DNA from: Actinomycetota bacterium
GTDB lineage: Bacteria > Acidobacteriota > Blastocatellia > Chloracidobacteriales > Chloracidobacteriaceae
Length of the DNA: 7,711 nt
NCBI GenBank assembly: GCA_013298335.1
Contig: JAAFHI010000071.1
Span: forward strand, 1,744 to 9,454
Direction: 5' to 3'
A program made the translations under genes and the position numbers. Positions 1-5,459 of this stretch are shown here, piece by piece. Under the pieces are notes generated by a model. The model made no database searches, was not told the origin of the DNA, and worked only from the letters and a program-made list of their open reading frames with translations. Numbering within the stretch: position 1 is the stretch's first letter; each line of letters begins with the position of its first letter.

Positions 1-60
1 CTGCGGTAGCGGGCGGGTGCATGTTTGCCGCCGAGAGGTTTGATGCAACCTTTTTTGCCG

Positions 61-83
61 TTGGACCGCGCCTTGGACCGCGC
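61..83 (+). repeat. Short tandem duplication at the outer edge of the left arm
   Basis: The 11-mer TTGGACCGCGC occurs at 61-71 and again at 73-83, a 12-bp tandem period. The right arm has only one copy, so the duplication is specific to the left side. It may be a slippage product or part of a longer original arm. Confidence 0.6.
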
Positions 84-99
84 GCATCCTGCGCGCATG
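70..99 (+). repeat. Left arm of the 30-bp inverted repeat
   Basis: This is the exact reverse complement of 193-222. It contains the internal hairpin GCGCGCA-TCC-TGCGCGC (7-bp stem, 3-nt loop) and ends in CATG, followed by CTTTTTC. Confidence 0.85.
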
Positions 100-192
100 C
101 TTTTTCTTCTTTTATTCATGTTCACGGCACGCGGGTTATGGAATTTCCACGTGCTGCCGGTATTTGAGAAGAATTGCGGAATTTTGGAAAAA

Positions 193-222
193 CATGCGCG
201 CAGGATGCGCGCGGTCCAAGGC
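193..222 (-). repeat. Right arm of the 30-bp inverted repeat
   Basis: This is the exact reverse complement of 70-99, with the same internal hairpin read as TGCGCGC-AGGA-type sequence on the + strand. A run of A residues precedes it (188-192), mirroring the T tract that follows the left arm. Confidence 0.85.
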
Positions 223-257
223 CTCCAATGAAAATTTTCGGGAACCGAAAGCCGGGT

Positions 258-287
258 TTGCGCTTCAATGCACCCTATCGGTACATT
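258..287 (+). promoter_or_regulatory. Possible sigma70-type promoter for the A2M gene
   Basis: A TTGCGC hexamer (258-263; 4 of 6 against TTGACA) and a TACATT hexamer (282-287; 4 of 6 against TATAAT) are separated by 18 bp. They would place transcription start about 20 bases before ATG 316. The match is weak and such pairs arise by chance, so this is only the best candidate in the leader. Confidence 0.2.
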
Positions 288-315
288 GCCATCCTTTCCC
301 GTCGGTTGATTCACC

Positions 316-3300
316 ATGAATTCCCGTCTCGCGCTCCGCTTTCTGCTTCCGCTGGCCGTCTGTGTCGGTGTCGTCGGCTTTCTGGTTTCCCGTCCGTCGC
401 CGGTGCCGGTGAGCGGGAAACAGTTTCCGCGCCCGGCGTTTCCGGCTGATGACCAGAAGCCCGAAATCCTCTTCCGGTTGAGCGACGGGATGCCTCCGCG
501 TCCCGCGCCGCCCGCGCCCGCCGCCGCCGAGCGGCTTCCCGAATCGGAAACGAAGGCGCTGCTCGAAGGCGTCCCACGGACCGAAGCCGAAATCGCGGCG
601 GCGAAGGAAGCGCCCGACTTTGCGTTTCCGCCCGCGTCGTCCCCGCCCCCGAGGACGGGCGCGACGGTGACGGCTGCCTTTCCTCCGCCCGCCGTCGCGC
701 CGCGTCCGGCGGTCGCGCCCGACCCGAAACTGACGGTCACGCGGTACGGCCCGACCGGCGAAACGCCGAATCCGAAGCAGATTGCGGTCACTTTTTCGCA
801 ACCGATGGTCCCGGTGACCGATCTCGACACACTCAAGGCCATGCCGCCGCCGGTGGAACTCGTCCCGGCGGTGCCCGGCCACTGGCGCTGGCTCGGAACG
901 CGCACCGCCGCCTTCGAACCGACCGGCGGGGCGTTTCCGAAAGCCACCGATTTTAAATTGCGCGTTGCGGCGGGGACGCGGTCGGCGGTCGGCGGCACGC
1001 TCGCGACCGAGGCGACGTGGCGGTTTTCGACGCCGCCCGCGAAATTCGAGGAAACGTCGCCGGAAGGTGATGACGTTTCGAACGAGCCGCTGGTGTTCGT
1101 CCGGTTCGATCAGAAAATGGACGCAAATGTTGTGGCAAAAGCCCTTCGGGCGACGGCGGGCGGCGCGGCGGTGACGTTGCGGCCCGCGACGGCGGAGGAA
1201 ATCGCCGCCGATGAAGACATTGCCGAACGGATGACGCGGAAGCCGCAGGGCTGTGTATTTGCCTTTCGCTTCACCGCGCCGCTGGCGAAGGGCGTACCGG
1301 TCCGGGTGACGCTCCCGGCGGGGACGCCCTCGGCGGAAGGGCCGCGCGGGACGCCCGCCGCTCAGACCTTTCAATTCAAGACCGCCGGGGCGCTGCGGGT
1401 CGTCAAAACCGAAGGGTCGGGGCAGTCGCCCGACGCGTGGACGATTTCTTTTTCGAACCAGCTTGATCCGCTGACCTTCACGGAATCGCTGGTGACGGTC
1501 GAACCGTCGCCGGTCGGGCTGACGGTTGGCCCAAGTGGGTCGTACCTGTATTTCCGGAGCCGGGCCAAAGCGCGGACGACCTATACCGTAAAACTGTCGC
1601 CCGACCTCCGCGATATTCACGGCCAGAAACTCGGCCCCACCGCGCCGGTCGTGATTCGGACCGGCGATTTCGGGCAGATGTTTTCCGCCCCGAATGGCGG
1701 TCTGACCATTCCCGACCCGCTCACGTCGACCCGGATTCAGGTCGAAAGCCTGAATTACACCCGGTTTCGGCTGACGGTGCGGGCCGTCTCCGCGACGGAC
1801 CGCATAAAGTTCGAGGAACGGTCTGGAGTCGATGTCCTCAAGGCAATCATGCCGGGGCGAATCGTGGCCACAACGGATGTGCCGATTGCGAAAACCCCGA
1901 ACGAGCCGGTCGTGACACCGGTTGACCTCGCGCCGTATCTGCCGGGCGGGCATGGAAACCTCGTCGTCTCGTGCGAACCGCTTGATTTCAAACCGAGTTA
2001 TCGCGGTGAGAAAGCGCCGGTTTTCATGACGTGGGTGGCGGCGACCGATCTCGGGCTGGATGTCGTGACCGATGCGAACACGATGATTGTCCGGGCGACA
2101 TCGCTGAAAACCGGCGCGCCGCTCGCCGGGGTGTCGGTGGCGCCGGGAATATACGGTGCGCCGGTCGTGACTACCGACGCGACCGGACGGGTGGCATTTT
2201 CGCTGGAGAAGGTCCCGATGGGGCAGCGGCAGCGACTCACGGCGACGCTCGGCGACGATGCCGTGTGCGTGTTCGCAACTGACTTCAGGGCGCAGTGGCC
2301 GAGCGGAAATATTGTGAACCGGCCCGTGTGGTACGTCTTCGATGACCGCGCGCTCTATCGCCCGGACGAGGACGTTCACATCAAGGGATGGATTCGGAAC
2401 ATCCGCGGCGGGCCGTCCGGCGATGTTTCAAAGCCCGATCTTTCGGATAAATCCGTCATCTACGAGGTTTTCGACGGTCGCAACAATTCGATTGGGAAGG
2501 GCAGCGCCGTGCTCGACGATGCGTACGGGTTCGATCTGGCGTTTCACCTTCCGAAAACCGCGAACATCGGTGGCGGGCGGGTACAGTTCTATCTTTCAAA
2601 CGATTCGTTTCCGTCGCGGGCTTACAATACGTCCCATTCATTCCGCATCGAGGAATTCCGGCGCCCCGAATTCGAGGTACAACTCGCGCCGGAAGCCGGG
2701 CCGTTCTTTTTGAACGAACCGACGACCGTGACGGCGAGGGCGGCCTATCTCGCTGGCGGCGGACTCGCCGATTCCGAGGCGAAATGGAACGTTTCGGCGC
2801 AGGCGTCCGATTTCCGTCCGCCGAACTGGGAAGGATTTACCTTTGGCGAGGAACGCCGCTGGTGGTGGCTGGAGGATGAAACGGATTCTTTCGAGCGTTT
2901 TTCGGAGTTTGCTCCGAATCGGTACTACCGGGGGCGGGCTCCGGATTTCAAACCGAAGAACTTCACCGGACGAACCGACGGTGACGGCAAACATACGCTG
3001 AAACTCGACTTCGACCGTTTCGCGCCGGTGCGTCCGGCGGTTTTTACCCTGTCGGCGACCGTTCAGGACGTCAATCGCCAGACCTTTTCGGCGACCCGGA
3101 CGCTTCTGGTGCATCCGTCGGCCAGCTACGTCGGATTGCGGCGCAAGAACGAGTTCGTCCCGTCGGGCGAGGCGGCAGGCGTGGAGGTCATCGTCGCCGA
3201 CGTGGCCGGAAAGCCGGTCGCGGGCGCGCCGGTGCGGCTGCGGTTCGCGCGGTTGGTCGAGAAATTCGTCGGCGGACGGATGAAGGAAATCGAAACCGAT

Positions 3301-4119
3301 CCGATGGAAACGGAACTGGTTTCGACCGGCGCGCCGCTGACGGCGTCATTTCCGGCGAAAGGCGACGGCATCTACCGCGTGACGGCGGTGACGGCGGACG
3401 AAAAGGGACGCCCGGCGGTGAGTCGCCTGCGGGTGTGGGTCGGCGGTGGCGACGCGCAGAAGCTGACGCTCGTCCCCGACCGGCGGGAATATCGTCCGGG
3501 GGAAACGGCGAATCTCACCGTTTCCGCGCCGTTCGAAAACGGCACCGGCCTCGTCACGATCTGCCGGGACGGCATCATCTCCTCTGAAATCATCACGATG
3601 AAGGGGAAGCTCGACACGATCAAAATTCCGATTCGCGAGGAATGGACGCCGAACGTCACGGTTTCGCTGACGCTGAATCCGCCGCCGCGCGGTCCCGATG
3701 GAAAAGGGGCATCCGCGCCCGAAACCGCCTCGGTCAACCTCAAGATTCCACCACGGTCGCGGACGCTGACGGTGGCGGCGACGCCGCGCGAGAAAGTCGT
3801 CGGTCCCGGCGGCGAAACAACGGTGGACGTGACGGTGACCGACGCCGATGGCCGACCGGTTACCGACGGTCGTGTCACGCTCGTCGTGGTGGATGAATCG
3901 GTGCTCGCGCTGACCGGCTACAAACTGGCCGATCCGGTGGCGCTTTTTCACCCGAAACGGATGCTGAACGTGATGATTGGCCGGTTGCGCGACCAGGTGG
4001 CCTATGGCGGGCAGAAAACCGGCGAACCGTTTCGGCTTACGCTGGTTGGCCAGTTGTATAAAAAAGACGCCGTCACCAGGTCGGGTGCAAGTGCAATGTC
4101 AATGGAAGATGGGGTTTAG
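316..4119 (+). CDS. Alpha-2-macroglobulin family protein, N-terminal part (truncated by the IS)
   Basis: This frame encodes 1267 aa. Residues 9-24 are hydrophobic after a basic N terminus, giving a signal or membrane anchor. Cys16 sits in L-A-V-C, which is a poor lipobox and is followed by more hydrophobic residues, so a lipoprotein is unlikely. Residues 27-135 form a Pro/Ala-rich linker. About 139-240, 243-355 and 358-447 look like Ig-like beta domains. About 448-570 and 571-660 fit macroglobulin domains. The MG2 signature is clear at 673-690 (Y-V-F-D-D-R-A-L-Y-R-P-D-E-D-V). F-R-I-E-E-F-R-R-P-E-F-E-V near 776-788 and the segment from 1054 (R-R-E-Y-R-P-G-E-T-A) fit later MG domains. D1193-E1194 begins the segment before the A2M core. 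The ATG has no convincing Shine-Dalgarno sequence but is the first start and directly precedes the signal segment. The stop TAG (4117-4119) is created at the IS junction. The fragment lacks the thioester domain. Confidence 0.9.
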   Translation: MNSRLALRFLLPLAVCVGVVGFLVSRPSPVPVSGKQFPRPAFPADDQKPEILFRLSDGMPPRPAPPAPAAAERLPESETKALLEGVPRTEAEIAAAKEAPDFAFPPASSPPPRTGATVTAAFPPPAVAPRPAVAPDPKLTVTRYGPTGETPNPKQIAVTFSQPMVPVTDLDTLKAMPPPVELVPAVPGHWRWLGTRTAAFEPTGGAFPKATDFKLRVAAGTRSAVGGTLATEATWRFSTPPAKFEETSPEGDDVSNEPLVFVRFDQKMDANVVAKALRATAGGAAVTLRPATAEEIAADEDIAERMTRKPQGCVFAFRFTAPLAKGVPVRVTLPAGTPSAEGPRGTPAAQTFQFKTAGALRVVKTEGSGQSPDAWTISFSNQLDPLTFTESLVTVEPSPVGLTVGPSGSYLYFRSRAKARTTYTVKLSPDLRDIHGQKLGPTAPVVIRTGDFGQMFSAPNGGLTIPDPLTSTRIQVESLNYTRFRLTVRAVSATDRIKFEERSGVDVLKAIMPGRIVATTDVPIAKTPNEPVVTPVDLAPYLPGGHGNLVVSCEPLDFKPSYRGEKAPVFMTWVAATDLGLDVVTDANTMIVRATSLKTGAPLAGVSVAPGIYGAPVVTTDATGRVAFSLEKVPMGQRQRLTATLGDDAVCVFATDFRAQWPSGNIVNRPVWYVFDDRALYRPDEDVHIKGWIRNIRGGPSGDVSKPDLSDKSVIYEVFDGRNNSIGKGSAVLDDAYGFDLAFHLPKTANIGGGRVQFYLSNDSFPSRAYNTSHSFRIEEFRRPEFEVQLAPEAGPFFLNEPTTVTARAAYLAGGGLADSEAKWNVSAQASDFRPPNWEGFTFGEERRWWWLEDETDSFERFSEFAPNRYYRGRAPDFKPKNFTGRTDGDGKHTLKLDFDRFAPVRPAVFTLSATVQDVNRQTFSATRTLLVHPSASYVGLRRKNEFVPSGEAAGVEVIVADVAGKPVAGAPVRLRFARLVEKFVGGRMKEIETDPMETELVSTGAPLTASFPAKGDGIYRVTAVTADEKGRPAVSRLRVWVGGGDAQKLTLVPDRREYRPGETANLTVSAPFENGTGLVTICRDGIISSEIITMKGKLDTIKIPIREEWTPNVTVSLTLNPPPRGPDGKGASAPETASVNLKIPPRSRTLTVAATPREKVVGPGGETTVDVTVTDADGRPVTDGRVTLVVVDESVLALTGYKLADPVALFHPKRMLNVMIGRLRDQVAYGGQKTGEPFRLTLVGQLYKKDAVTRSGASAMSMEDGV
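4116..4118 (+). repeat. Target-site duplication, left copy (TTA)
   Basis: TTA directly precedes the left IS end and recurs directly after the right IS end at 5429-5431. Keeping one copy restores the A2M reading frame exactly. Being only 3 bp, and partly overlapping complementary terminal bases, its exact extent is uncertain. Confidence 0.65.
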
Positions 4120-4146
4120 GGACATAGCGTGAAAAACTATACCCCT
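4118..4146. other. Foldable hairpin at the left IS end
   Basis: AGGGACATAG (4118-4127) can pair with CTATACCCCT (4137-4146) at 8 of 10 positions, leaving the loop CGTGAAAAA. The layout mirrors the right end. The transposase stop codon lies in the inner arm. Confidence 0.55.
4119..4136 (+). repeat. Left terminal inverted repeat of the IS
   Basis: GGGACATAGCGTGAAAAA matches the inverted right end GGGACTCAGCGCGAAAAA at 15 of 18 positions. It lies just beyond the transposase stop codon (4139-4137). Confidence 0.82.
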
Positions 4147-4961
4147 TGAAATGGTTCAATCACGATGTCCCAATTCGGGAGTTGCGGGTGTCGGGACAAT
4201 CTGGCCTCGATGTCGCGCATCGCCTGCCCGGTGACCCGGATGCCCTTGTCGTAGGTCTTGCGGCACAGCGTGACCGTCGGATTGAGTCCCTTCCACATCA
4301 TGGTCTTGGCCCAGTTGACTGCTTTCTCGGCGGTTGAAAGCAGTGTCCCGCGCCAGTGATGCTCAAGCGTTGCCCAGCAGCGTTCAATCGGGTTGTACTT
4401 GCTGTGATAGGGCGGGTAGTACACGAGATGAATCCGTTTCCCAGTCAGATCCGCGAGTTCGACCAGGCGCTTGAGAAACTGGGTGCGCCGTCCGTTGCTC
4501 TCCGGACCGTTGTCGCAATCAATGACCAGTTCATCCACTTCGGCGAGGTGCTCTTTGTTCGTTTCACACCACGCCGCGAGGCAATCCACCACGAAATCGC
4601 TCGTTTTGTGACTGCTCCCGAACCGAATCGCCAACGCACCGGTTTTCGGCGTCAGAATGCCGAAGGGAATCAACTTTTCCTTCGACTGCATGTCGTGGTC
4701 CAAAGCTTTGACCGATACCCGACTTTGTCCGCCCCGGCTGAAGTCGCCCACCGCCACCGCCGCCTTGCTGTCGATACTGATCCGCAACGCCTTCGGGTTG
4801 GCGTCCGCGGCCTGGTTCACGCGCGCCACGTTCTCGAAGATCGCGTCCGTCGCGGCTATTTTTTTTCGGGCTTCGTCTTTTGAACCGACCGCAACCGATA
4901 CCCCAGCCGGTTCAGAATGTCGCTGATCGTCCGCTCGCTCGCCACCTGCGCAGCATCCCAT
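4137..4961 (-). CDS. Transposase orfB (catalytic frame, expressed by frameshift)
   Basis: The frame is open from an ATG at 4961, but its first about 30 codons overlap orfA and do not resemble the family (M-G-C-C-A-G-G-E-R-A). Transposase-like sequence begins only after the A tract, from K-K-I-A-A-T-D. This frame therefore is not likely to be started on its own; it supplies the DDE domain of the fusion. All three acidic residues are in it. Confidence 0.65.
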   Translation of the reverse strand: MGCCAGGERADDQRHSEPAGVSVAVGSKDEARKKIAATDAIFENVARVNQAADANPKALRISIDSKAAVAVGDFSRGGQSRVSVKALDHDMQSKEKLIPFGILTPKTGALAIRFGSSHKTSDFVVDCLAAWCETNKEHLAEVDELVIDCDNGPESNGRRTQFLKRLVELADLTGKRIHLVYYPPYHSKYNPIERCWATLEHHWRGTLLSTAEKAVNWAKTMMWKGLNPTVTLCRKTYDKGIRVTGQAMRDIEARLSRHPQLPNWDIVIEPFQGV

Positions 4962-5353
4962 CCCTTCTCCTCAATCAAAGCCTTGCGTACCGCCCGCGCC
5001 GTGATCCGCGTATACCCCAGCCGCGTCCGCAACCGCGGCTCGGCCTGGCTGTGGCCTTCCAGCAACGCGTGGATGTCCGCTTCCAGCCGTGGGTCACGCA
5101 CCTCCGCCCGCTTGTTGCCCCGCGCCTCAAAGTTGTCGATGCAGATGATTCCCGTCCGCGCCTCGTGCAACCCAACCTCGACCGTCCGCCGACCCCACCC
5201 AAACTCCCGCTCCGCACTCCGCGCGCTCCCGCCGCAGTACTCCGCCGCCACCTTCGCCTGAAACGCCCGACGCTTCCAGCCCGTCAACCTGCGCGCCGCG
5301 TCCAGAATCACTTCCCGCATCTTCTCCGTGATCGCTTCACCTTGACCCGCCAC
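4137..5353 (-). CDS. ISAzo13-family DDE transposase (fusion made by -1 frameshift)
   Basis: Two overlapping - strand frames together encode one transposase. Reading from GTG 5353, slipping back one base on the A tract at 4866-4859, and ending at TAG 4139-4137 gives 405 aa, a normal length for this family. Residues about 25-60 look like a helix-turn-helix DNA-binding region (A-E-R-E-F-G-W-G-R-R-T-V-E). The catalytic domain follows the shift. Candidate DDE residues are D195 (S-I-D-S-K), D281 (I-D-C-D-N-G-P-E-S-N) and E324 (Y-N-P-I-E-R), with the P-P-Y-H-S-K-Y-N-P-I-E-R-C-W and N-W-D-I-V-I-E-P blocks characteristic of the Rhodopirellula-type transposase DDE domain. It would bind the IS ends and catalyse transposition. 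No second gene is present. The start is a GTG preceded by GGGGG eight bases upstream. Confidence 0.85.
4856..4866 (-). promoter_or_regulatory. Programmed -1 frameshift site, A AAA AAA then TAG
   Basis: On the - strand eight A residues (4866-4859) are read in orfA as GAA-AAA-AAA followed at once by TAG (4858-4856). The in-frame heptamer A-AAA-AAA is a standard bacterial -1 slippery sequence. Slipping back one base gives AAA-ATA-GCC and enters the catalytic frame. I see no strong downstream pseudoknot or upstream Shine-Dalgarno stimulator. RNA polymerase slippage on the A8 tract could give the same product, and a sequencing indel in the homopolymer is a less likely alternative. Confidence 0.75.
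4856..5353 (-). CDS. Transposase orfA (unshifted product, DNA-binding region)
   Basis: Without frameshifting, translation from GTG 5353 ends at TAG 4858-4856 after 165 aa. The product keeps the helix-turn-helix and linker region, up to S-D-I-L-N-R-L-G-Y-R-L, but has no catalytic residues. In IS elements of this layout the short protein can bind the ends and act as an inhibitor of transposition; that role here is inferred. No other ATG or GTG lies in frame upstream. Confidence 0.7.
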   Translation of the reverse strand: MAGQGEAITEKMREVILDAARRLTGWKRRAFQAKVAAEYCGGSARSAEREFGWGRRTVEVGLHEARTGIICIDNFEARGNKRAEVRDPRLEADIHALLEGHSQAEPRLRTRLGYTRITARAVRKALIEEKGWDAAQVASERTISDILNRLGYRLRSVQKTKPEKK

Positions 5354-5361
5354 TTCCCACG

Positions 5362-5366
5362 CCCCC
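5362..5366 (-). promoter_or_regulatory. Probable ribosome-binding site of the transposase
   Basis: The - strand reads AAAAGGGGGCGTGGGAAGTG, placing GGGGG eight bases before the GTG start at 5353. It supports that GTG, because no ATG exists in frame further upstream within the element. Confidence 0.5.
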
Positions 5367-5389
5367 TTTTGGGTAAACTTTAAGGCGGC

Positions 5390-5400
5390 GCTACGGTAGC
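5390..5400. promoter_or_regulatory. Small palindrome in the transposase leader
   Basis: GCTACGGTAGC has perfect 5-bp arms around one base, midway between the transposase start (5353) and the IS end. It could be an operator or part of a subterminal binding site, but a palindrome this short can occur by chance. Confidence 0.25.
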
Positions 5401-5402
5401 AT

Positions 5403-5429
5403 AGGGACTCTTTTTCGCGCTGAGTCCCT
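5403..5429. other. Foldable hairpin at the right IS end
   Basis: AGGGACTC (5403-5410) and GAGTCCCT (5422-5429) are perfect 8-bp inverted copies around an 11-base loop. On the - strand the loop is AGCGCGAAAAA, nearly the same as at the left end. It could matter for transposase recognition, or as an RNA hairpin limiting expression from outside transcription; both are inferred. No T tract follows, so a terminator is unlikely. Confidence 0.65.
5411..5428 (-). repeat. Right terminal inverted repeat of the IS
   Basis: Read on the - strand this is GGGACTCAGCGCGAAAAA, matching the left end at 15 of 18 positions. It lies upstream of the transposase start. The TGA at 5421-5423 on the + strand, within this repeat, closes the A2M frame to any read-through from the element. 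Confidence 0.82.
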
Positions 5430-5431
5430 TA
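5429..5431 (+). repeat. Target-site duplication, right copy (TTA)
   Basis: This is the partner of TTA at 4116-4118, abutting the right IS end. The A2M frame continues from it. Confidence 0.65.
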
Positions 5432-5443
5432 TGGCGGCTTTCC

Positions 5444-5449
5444 GGGAGG
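5444..5449 (+). promoter_or_regulatory. Fortuitous Shine-Dalgarno sequence before the A2M C-terminal fragment
   Basis: GGGAGG lies ten bases ahead of ATG 5460. In the intact gene these bases are ordinary Pro-Gly-Gly codons, but after the insertion they could let ribosomes start on the 749-aa C-terminal fragment if a transcript reaches it. The spacing is slightly long. Whether translation happens is unknown. Confidence 0.35.
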
Positions 5450-5459
5450 CCTCGCGTAT

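Larger units (their letters stand above)
61..228. repeat. Palindromic intergenic element with 30-bp perfect inverted arms (REP/BIME- or MITE-like)
   Basis: Bases 70-99 and 193-222 are exact reverse complements over 30 bp, separated by 93 bp. The match extends outward imperfectly (TTGGA at 61-65 against TCCAA at 224-228) and inward with a one-base bulge into T-rich and A-rich tracts. Each arm also contains its own hairpin, GCGCGCA-TCC-TGCGCGC, so the element is nested: two short stem-loops in opposite orientation that can also pair with each other. This matches the general design of REP pairs (BIMEs) or a small non-autonomous element. The family is unknown to me, and copy number in the genome cannot be judged here. 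Confidence 0.8.
1..315. other. Non-coding leader upstream of the A2M gene
   Basis: No gene can be supported in this stretch. Short open frames cross it (for example a TTG-started frame at 25-231), but they run through a long inverted repeat, lack a ribosome-binding site and resemble no protein family I recognise. The main content is the palindromic element at about 61-228. From about 229 to 315 the sequence is less GC-rich and is the likely promoter and 5' leader of the A2M gene. The first 60 bases could be the tail of an upstream gene or plain intergenic DNA; too little is visible to decide. Confidence 0.6.
4119..5428 (-). mobile_element. ISAzo13-family insertion sequence inserted antisense in the A2M gene
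   Basis: The element is 1310 bp when bounded by GGGAC at 4119 and GTCCC ending at 5428. The ends form 18-bp inverted repeats with 15 identities, flanked by a likely TTA target duplication. The single transposase gene occupies nearly the whole element on the - strand; its stop lies 18 bp from the left tip. The boundaries have a small ambiguity: A4118 and T5429 also pair as inverted-repeat bases, so the element could be 4118-5429 with a 1-bp duplication. Either reading restores the same target sequence. Intact ends and open frames suggest it may still be mobile. The family call rests on the transposase sequence, not on a database match. Confidence 0.88.

Noticed and set aside
25..231. A small 68-codon open frame with a hydrophobic middle in the leader
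   Set aside because: It starts with TTG, has no ribosome-binding site, and passes through both arms of the inverted repeat, which explains its Arg/Ala/His runs.
352..363. Lipoprotein signal around Cys16 of the A2M
   Set aside because: Val sits at the position before Cys where Gly, Ala or Ser is expected, and the hydrophobic stretch continues to residue 24.
265..2379. A 704-codon open frame on the - strand, antisense to the A2M N-terminal half
   Set aside because: Its translation is dominated by Arg, His, Gly and Pro with no domain motifs, as expected for the complement of a GC-rich coding frame. The + strand frame carries clear A2M motifs.
4117..4119. Natural stop codon and two adjacent A2M genes rather than a split gene
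   Set aside because: The TAG is formed from target bases plus the first IS base, and both halves rejoin in frame with complementary domain content once the IS is removed.
4356..4883. A 175-codon + strand open frame inside the IS (and a 167-codon one at 4880-5383)
   Set aside because: They are the complement of the transposase, which has catalytic motifs and family length on the - strand. The + strand products show only composition bias.
5342..5402. Outward-facing promoter at the right IS end driving the A2M C-terminal half
   Set aside because: TTGACC (5342-5347) has no suitably spaced -10 hexamer, and the other pairs tried match the consensus at too few positions.
5403..5431. Rho-independent terminator at the right IS end
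   Set aside because: The hairpin is good but no T tract follows the stem in either direction; it is better explained as part of the IS terminus.
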